DNA of 64,000 bases from Candidatus Latescibacterota bacterium. Lineage in GTDB: Bacteria > Latescibacterota > MWCZ01. This document shows positions 60,351 to 64,000 of this stretch, piece by piece (the stretch's first letter is position 1; every line of letters starts with the position of its first letter). The translations under genes were made by a program, and so were the position numbers. The notes beneath the pieces were generated by a model. The model was not told the DNA's origin. It searched no databases and saw nothing but the letters and a program-made list of their open reading frames with translations. The DNA is taken from positions 1 to 64,000 of the forward strand of contig JAKJDF010000003.1 of the NCBI GenBank assembly GCA_022706085.1, in the 5' to 3' direction.

Positions 60351-61520
60351 GTGACGGTCTCCGGGGCGCTCCTGATTGATCATTCCGTCCGGCAATGGGC
60401 GGAGCTCCACGAACGCGAGTGGGAACTCACTCCCCTCCATATTCTCGTGGAGAAAGCGCGCAACGCTCTTGGGACAGATGGTTGCCGGGCCGCGCTCGCC
60501 CTGCTTTCCGTGTGGAACCAACACCGGTCGAAATTTCCGACGTGGAGGCATCTGGCGGCCGACCGGCAAAGCGCTGAACAGGCGAGCGGCGAGCGGGCCG
60601 CCAGATGGCGGGCTGCGCGATTATCCGGGTGCAAGCGTGTTCTCGACCTGTGTTGCGGCATCGGGGGCGATGCCATCGCCCTGTCGTCGCAATGCGAGCA
60701 TCTCGTGGCAATCGACCGAGATTTCCACCGGGTGCTCTGTGCCCGTTTCAACGTGAGTTCATTCGGCCACGGCGACCGAACCGATTTCATTTGCTCAGAT
60801 GTGGAAACGGTTCTGCCGGCAGCAGAAGCGGCAGTCCTTGATCCGGACCGGAGGCCCGGCGGCAGACGGGTAATTCGACCGGAACTTTACGAACCGCGGG
60901 TGTACCACTGGGCGCAGATCCGGAAAGCTGTCCGAACCCTTGCTGTGAAGGCGGCGCCCGGCATCCCTTTTGATGCTATTCCAGGCGATGCCGTACCGGA
61001 GTTCGTGGAGGACCGCGGCGAGTGCCGAGAAGCGGTTCTCTGGTTCGGTGAGCGGAAACCGCATGCAAGGACCGCGGCCATTCTTGGTGGGGGCTCCACG
61101 ATGACGGCCTCCTGCATCGACGCTTCGGCCCCTGAGTCCTTCCGGCAAGGTGATGTCGGAAGGTTCGTGTACGACCCGTCACCGGCGGTTGTTCGTGCGC
61201 AGCTCGTTACTCACCTTGCGGCGAAGCTTTCCGCATGGCGGCTGGACGATCGGGTCGCGTACCTGTCTTCAGATTCGCTTATTGAGACGCCATTTGCGAA
61301 GGGTTTTGACGTTCTTTCCGTTCTACCTTTCAGTCTCAAAAGACTGAGAGCGCATCTGCGCGAGAGGAGAGTTGGCACCGTCGAAATCAGGACGCGGAGG
61401 TTCCCTGTGAATCCGGATGAGCTGAGGCCAATGCTCGATCTCTGCGGACCGGAATCTGCAACCGTGATTCTTACCCGTGTGCGAGGAAACGCGCTCGCGA
61501 TTGTCTGCAGGCAGGGGTAA
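60351..61520 (+). CDS. Class I SAM-dependent methyltransferase with C-terminal THUMP-like domain
   Basis: 389 residues from a GTG at 60351; no strong ribosome-binding site. A helical N-terminal part (about 1-95) precedes SAM-binding VLDLCCGIGGDAIALS (about 97-112) and AIDRDFHRVLCARFN. DPDRRPGG occupies the motif-IV place. The C-terminal VEIRTRRFPVNPDEL...GPESATVILTRVRG resembles the THUMP-like domain of bacterial proteins predicted to modify RNA. Substrate unknown. Confidence 0.8.
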   Translation: MTVSGALLIDHSVRQWAELHEREWELTPLHILVEKARNALGTDGCRAALALLSVWNQHRSKFPTWRHLAADRQSAEQASGERAARWRAARLSGCKRVLDLCCGIGGDAIALSSQCEHLVAIDRDFHRVLCARFNVSSFGHGDRTDFICSDVETVLPAAEAAVLDPDRRPGGRRVIRPELYEPRVYHWAQIRKAVRTLAVKAAPGIPFDAIPGDAVPEFVEDRGECREAVLWFGERKPHARTAAILGGGSTMTASCIDASAPESFRQGDVGRFVYDPSPAVVRAQLVTHLAAKLSAWRLDDRVAYLSSDSLIETPFAKGFDVLSVLPFSLKRLRAHLRERRVGTVEIRTRRFPVNPDELRPMLDLCGPESATVILTRVRGNALAIVCRQG

Positions 61521-61628
61521 TCCGCCGAACCAACGTGAGCGGACCGCGTCCATTGTCGAATAATTGCGATCCGGACGCCTTTGTTTGTGTCTGGTAGACA
61601 GGAAGAGCCATACTGACAGGAGTCGCGC
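61521..61628 (+). other. Upstream region of the GH38 gene
   Basis: 108 bases between the methyltransferase stop and the mannosidase ATG. No convincing promoter is seen, so read-through from the methyltransferase is possible. It ends with an AGGAG ribosome-binding site seven bases before the ATG. Confidence 0.45.
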
Positions 61629-64000
61629 ATGAATCCAGAATACGCGTGGCTGGAAGGCCGCCCGGTTGTAAGGGCTGATTCGCTGGGCATCAACACGTTT
61701 CTCACCGACTGGCTTGTTCTCGACCCGTTTCCGTTCGAATTTCCCGGCGGGCTGAACCGGGAACTCTGGGTCGGCAGGGCAGACGCGGTTGACGCTGATC
61801 CAACCGGTGTCGAGAGGACGGTTCGACCGCGCGAAGGGGACGTTCAGCGCAACGACGCAGTGGCCGGCGGCTTCTCGGTCTGGCAGCGACTTACCGGTTC
61901 CGCGGTCCATGATTTGAAAGCCCGTTATCCGGGCTTTTCCAGTGCGCTTGTGTACGCGGCCACGTACCTCCGTGCAGATACCGAAACCGTTCTGGCCTTT
62001 CGCATGGATGACTGGGAGATATATCGCTCGTGTACGGCGCAGCTGCTCCTTGACGGCGTGGAAGTGTGCTTCGGTCCTTCTCCCGCCGTGGTCAGGATTC
62101 CAGCGGGCGAGCACTGTCTTCTTGCGAAGATTGGCGGCGGCAGCGGGAGCGGATTTGCCTGGAAGCTGTCGGTGAGGACGGGACGTGTGGAGACCACTGA
62201 AGCGGGATGGGGTGTCTCACTGGCCCGACTGCCGGGGTTCTGGCGTGGCAAGGAATGCGCTCCTGAGGTAGAGGTTGACGTGGTGCTTGTCAACCCGACC
62301 GGTTCGCCTGTCGAAGCAGGCAAAATCGCGGCGAACCTCTGCGGACAACCTGAGGGAGCGCCGAGCGAGGAATGTTTCCTCGACCCGTGGCAGGCAAAAG
62401 CAATCAGAATAAGTGCTCCGCTGGGCGCGTGCTTACCCGAGTCCATGACGACCGTTGAACTGTCCTGCAGTGGCAAAACCGTCGCATTCCCGGCCATGGT
62501 ACCCCGGCTGCTTCCTCCGTGCACGATCCACGTGCTGGAGGGATTTCATTGCGATCCCGTCTGGGTGAGCGATCAGAGACACTACAACCTGATCTCTCTG
62601 GAAAACGTGAAGATGCAACTGGATGCATGTCTCGTAGACCCGGGATATCGCGCGTTCGTACACGAACTCGACTACCTGAAATCGTTTGTTGACGAGTACC
62701 CCGATTATCGCGCGAAAGTGTTCCAACTGGTTGCGTCGGGCCAGCTGATTGTGGGCAGTTCGTACAGTGAACCGAATGAAAACAATATCTCCGGTGAAGC
62801 GATCATCCGGAACATCATCTACGGGCAAGGTTACCACCGCCATTTTCTGGGCGGAAACCCCAGAGTATATCACGCATGGGATGTGTTCGGCCACGTTCCA
62901 CAACTCAGCCAGATACTCGCCCGCTCCGGGCACCGCGCCGCACTCTGGTCGAAAAGCATCCTTGGCTTCCCGCCGCTGTTCCGCCATATGTCGCTTGACG
63001 GAACGGTTCTGCCGCACATCAGGACGCATTACACGTGGTACAGCAACAGCCTCGACAATCTGCGGACAATCTCGGAGCCGCTTGTTCGGGAGAAACAATC
63101 GTTGGGGTGGCGCCGGTATCTGATGGTGGAAGCTTCCGATTTCACGCCACCGAGTGCGTGGATGATCGGCAGAACCGCCGAGATGGCCGCGTCGTACCCC
63201 AGAATTCTCATGACCGGTCCGGAAGAGTTTCTCGACGGGCTGACAGCAGACCAGGCGCGCCTGCCGCTGACGAGCCGCAATCCCTCGCAGCATCATGTGG
63301 GAACATTCCACACGCGCGTGGAACTCAAACTGGCAAACCGGCTTGCGGAGAACGTGCTTTTCGCCGCGGAATGTTGGTCTACGTTTGCCGGTATGCTCGG
63401 CGCAGAGTATCCGGACCACCTGATTGACAAAGCGTGGCGCCAGCTTCTGTTCGGTCAACACCACGACGCCATTACTGGAACCCCCTGCGATGTCTCCTAC
63501 CTCGATTTGATGGCCGGATACCGTGAAGCCCTCAGGCTCGCGCGGGGAGTGCTCGAAGACGCCACAACGTATATCGCCGGCGCGGTTACGGTTTCGCGGG
63601 ATGGTAACTCAGTCGTCGTGTTCAACCCGCTTGCATGGGAGCGTGACGGTGTGATTACGATCCCCAAACCGGAGGGGTTTGAAGGGATAGAGGTCAGGAA
63701 TCAGGATGGGACGTGCCTGCCCTGCTTCGCAAGCGAGACAAAGGTCGAGATTCTGGCCAGAAAGGTCCCTGGTGTCGGCTATTCGACTCTGGAACTCCTG
63801 CCCGCGGCTGCGCGATCTGAGTCCACGGTTACCCGGTGCGAAGTACTTGAAAACGAGTTCTGGCGCATGGAACTCGATCCCGCGCGTGGCGGGGGAATCG
63901 TGAGCCTGTTCGACAAGGAACAGGGCAAAGAGATCGTCGACGGTGCTCTCGGAGTCGGAAACGATCTCCTGGCACTGGGCAATGGACCCAATCCGTGGGA
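61629..64000 (+). CDS. Glycoside hydrolase family 38 alpha-mannosidase, N-terminal part (cut by window edge)
   Basis: 790 residues of open frame from the ATG at 61629 to the right edge. No signal peptide, so it is probably cytoplasmic. Residues about 1-290 form a beta-rich domain. The GH38 catalytic domain begins at HVLEGFHCDPVW with the zinc-binding His and Asp. YHAWDVFGHVPQL carries the nucleophile Asp, and LFGQHHDAITGT is the family signature with zinc-binding His and Asp. The domain after about 650 (VVVFNPLAWERDGVITI) is the beta-sandwich of this family. GH38 enzymes hydrolyse alpha-mannosidic links. It fits the glycan-related genes elsewhere in the window. Confidence 0.93.
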   Translation, partial: MNPEYAWLEGRPVVRADSLGINTFLTDWLVLDPFPFEFPGGLNRELWVGRADAVDADPTGVERTVRPREGDVQRNDAVAGGFSVWQRLTGSAVHDLKARYPGFSSALVYAATYLRADTETVLAFRMDDWEIYRSCTAQLLLDGVEVCFGPSPAVVRIPAGEHCLLAKIGGGSGSGFAWKLSVRTGRVETTEAGWGVSLARLPGFWRGKECAPEVEVDVVLVNPTGSPVEAGKIAANLCGQPEGAPSEECFLDPWQAKAIRISAPLGACLPESMTTVELSCSGKTVAFPAMVPRLLPPCTIHVLEGFHCDPVWVSDQRHYNLISLENVKMQLDACLVDPGYRAFVHELDYLKSFVDEYPDYRAKVFQLVASGQLIVGSSYSEPNENNISGEAIIRNIIYGQGYHRHFLGGNPRVYHAWDVFGHVPQLSQILARSGHRAALWSKSILGFPPLFRHMSLDGTVLPHIRTHYTWYSNSLDNLRTISEPLVREKQSLGWRRYLMVEASDFTPPSAWMIGRTAEMAASYPRILMTGPEEFLDGLTADQARLPLTSRNPSQHHVGTFHTRVELKLANRLAENVLFAAECWSTFAGMLGAEYPDHLIDKAWRQLLFGQHHDAITGTPCDVSYLDLMAGYREALRLARGVLEDATTYIAGAVTVSRDGNSVVVFNPLAWERDGVITIPKPEGFEGIEVRNQDGTCLPCFASETKVEILARKVPGVGYSTLELLPAAARSESTVTRCEVLENEFWRMELDPARGGGIVSLFDKEQGKEIVDGALGVGNDLLALGNGPNPW

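Noticed and set aside
62433-63464. 343-codon open frame on the minus strand
   Set aside because: It is antisense to the GH38 catalytic domain.
1-64000. CRISPR array, rRNA genes, integrase or insertion sequence
   Set aside because: No spaced direct repeats, rRNA signatures or transposase/integrase motifs were seen anywhere.

Overview
This 64 kb window is a G+C-rich chromosomal segment of a Gram-negative bacterium. TonB-dependent receptors, a complete citrate synthase, CcmC/CcmD and a meso-diaminopimelate type MurE all point to a double-membraned cell. Several secreted proteins end in FlgD-like/type IX-style sorting domains (PNPFNP...WDG...SGVY), and the TonB receptors have the 'NAEYGNVRSGMVNVVTKDG' type plug. 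Together these suggest an FCB-like or uncultivated candidate lineage; that placement is inference and cannot be proved from the window. No rRNA, CRISPR array, prophage or insertion sequence is visible.

Layout. 1-4431 (minus): two tandem paralogous TonB-dependent receptors, the second cut by the left edge. 4703-9460 (plus): a very large secreted subtilase. 9736-11623 (plus): an M23-like protein and a sialidase-fold protein. 11676-13652 (minus): a KimA-like APC transporter behind a structured leader. 13892-20271: carbohydrate-type genes (enolase-superfamily dehydratase, SGNH hydrolase, large unknown protein) mixed with a small secreted protein and its decayed sister, which carries a 12-nt G tract. 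20271-34142 (minus): a dcw cell-division/cell-wall cluster, mraZ-rsmH-ftsL-ftsI-murE-murF-ftsW-murC-ftsQ-ftsA-ftsZ plus tRNA-Met, with a clear promoter and MraZ operator. mraY, murD, murG, murB and ddl are absent from it. 34319-39749 (minus): nudix-secA-ccmC-ccmD, with an unusually long SecA. 39934-49638: beta-propeller and sialidase-like genes, MutT, an SGNH hydrolase, ComM/YifB and an Nramp transporter.

49914-59429: housekeeping genes. These are ahcY, two tRNA-Ser genes, tadA next to its substrate tRNA-Arg(ACG), gltA, a TIM-barrel isomerase, queF, a nucleoside hydrolase, a Nudix protein, aroB, tRNA-Phe, a UVR-motif protein and tRNA-His. Several promoters share the pattern TTGAnn-N17-TATnnT, and terminators flank the tRNAs. 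59458-64000: a PHP phosphoesterase, a THUMP-like methyltransferase and a GH38 alpha-mannosidase that runs off the right edge.

The window alternates conserved growth genes with islands of glycan-related accessory genes (three sialidase-fold proteins, two propellers, two SGNH hydrolases, an enolase-superfamily dehydratase, an alpha-mannosidase). This fits a heterotroph feeding on complex glycans and protein. Short palindromic repeats of several families lie in the gaps, often touching stop codons.
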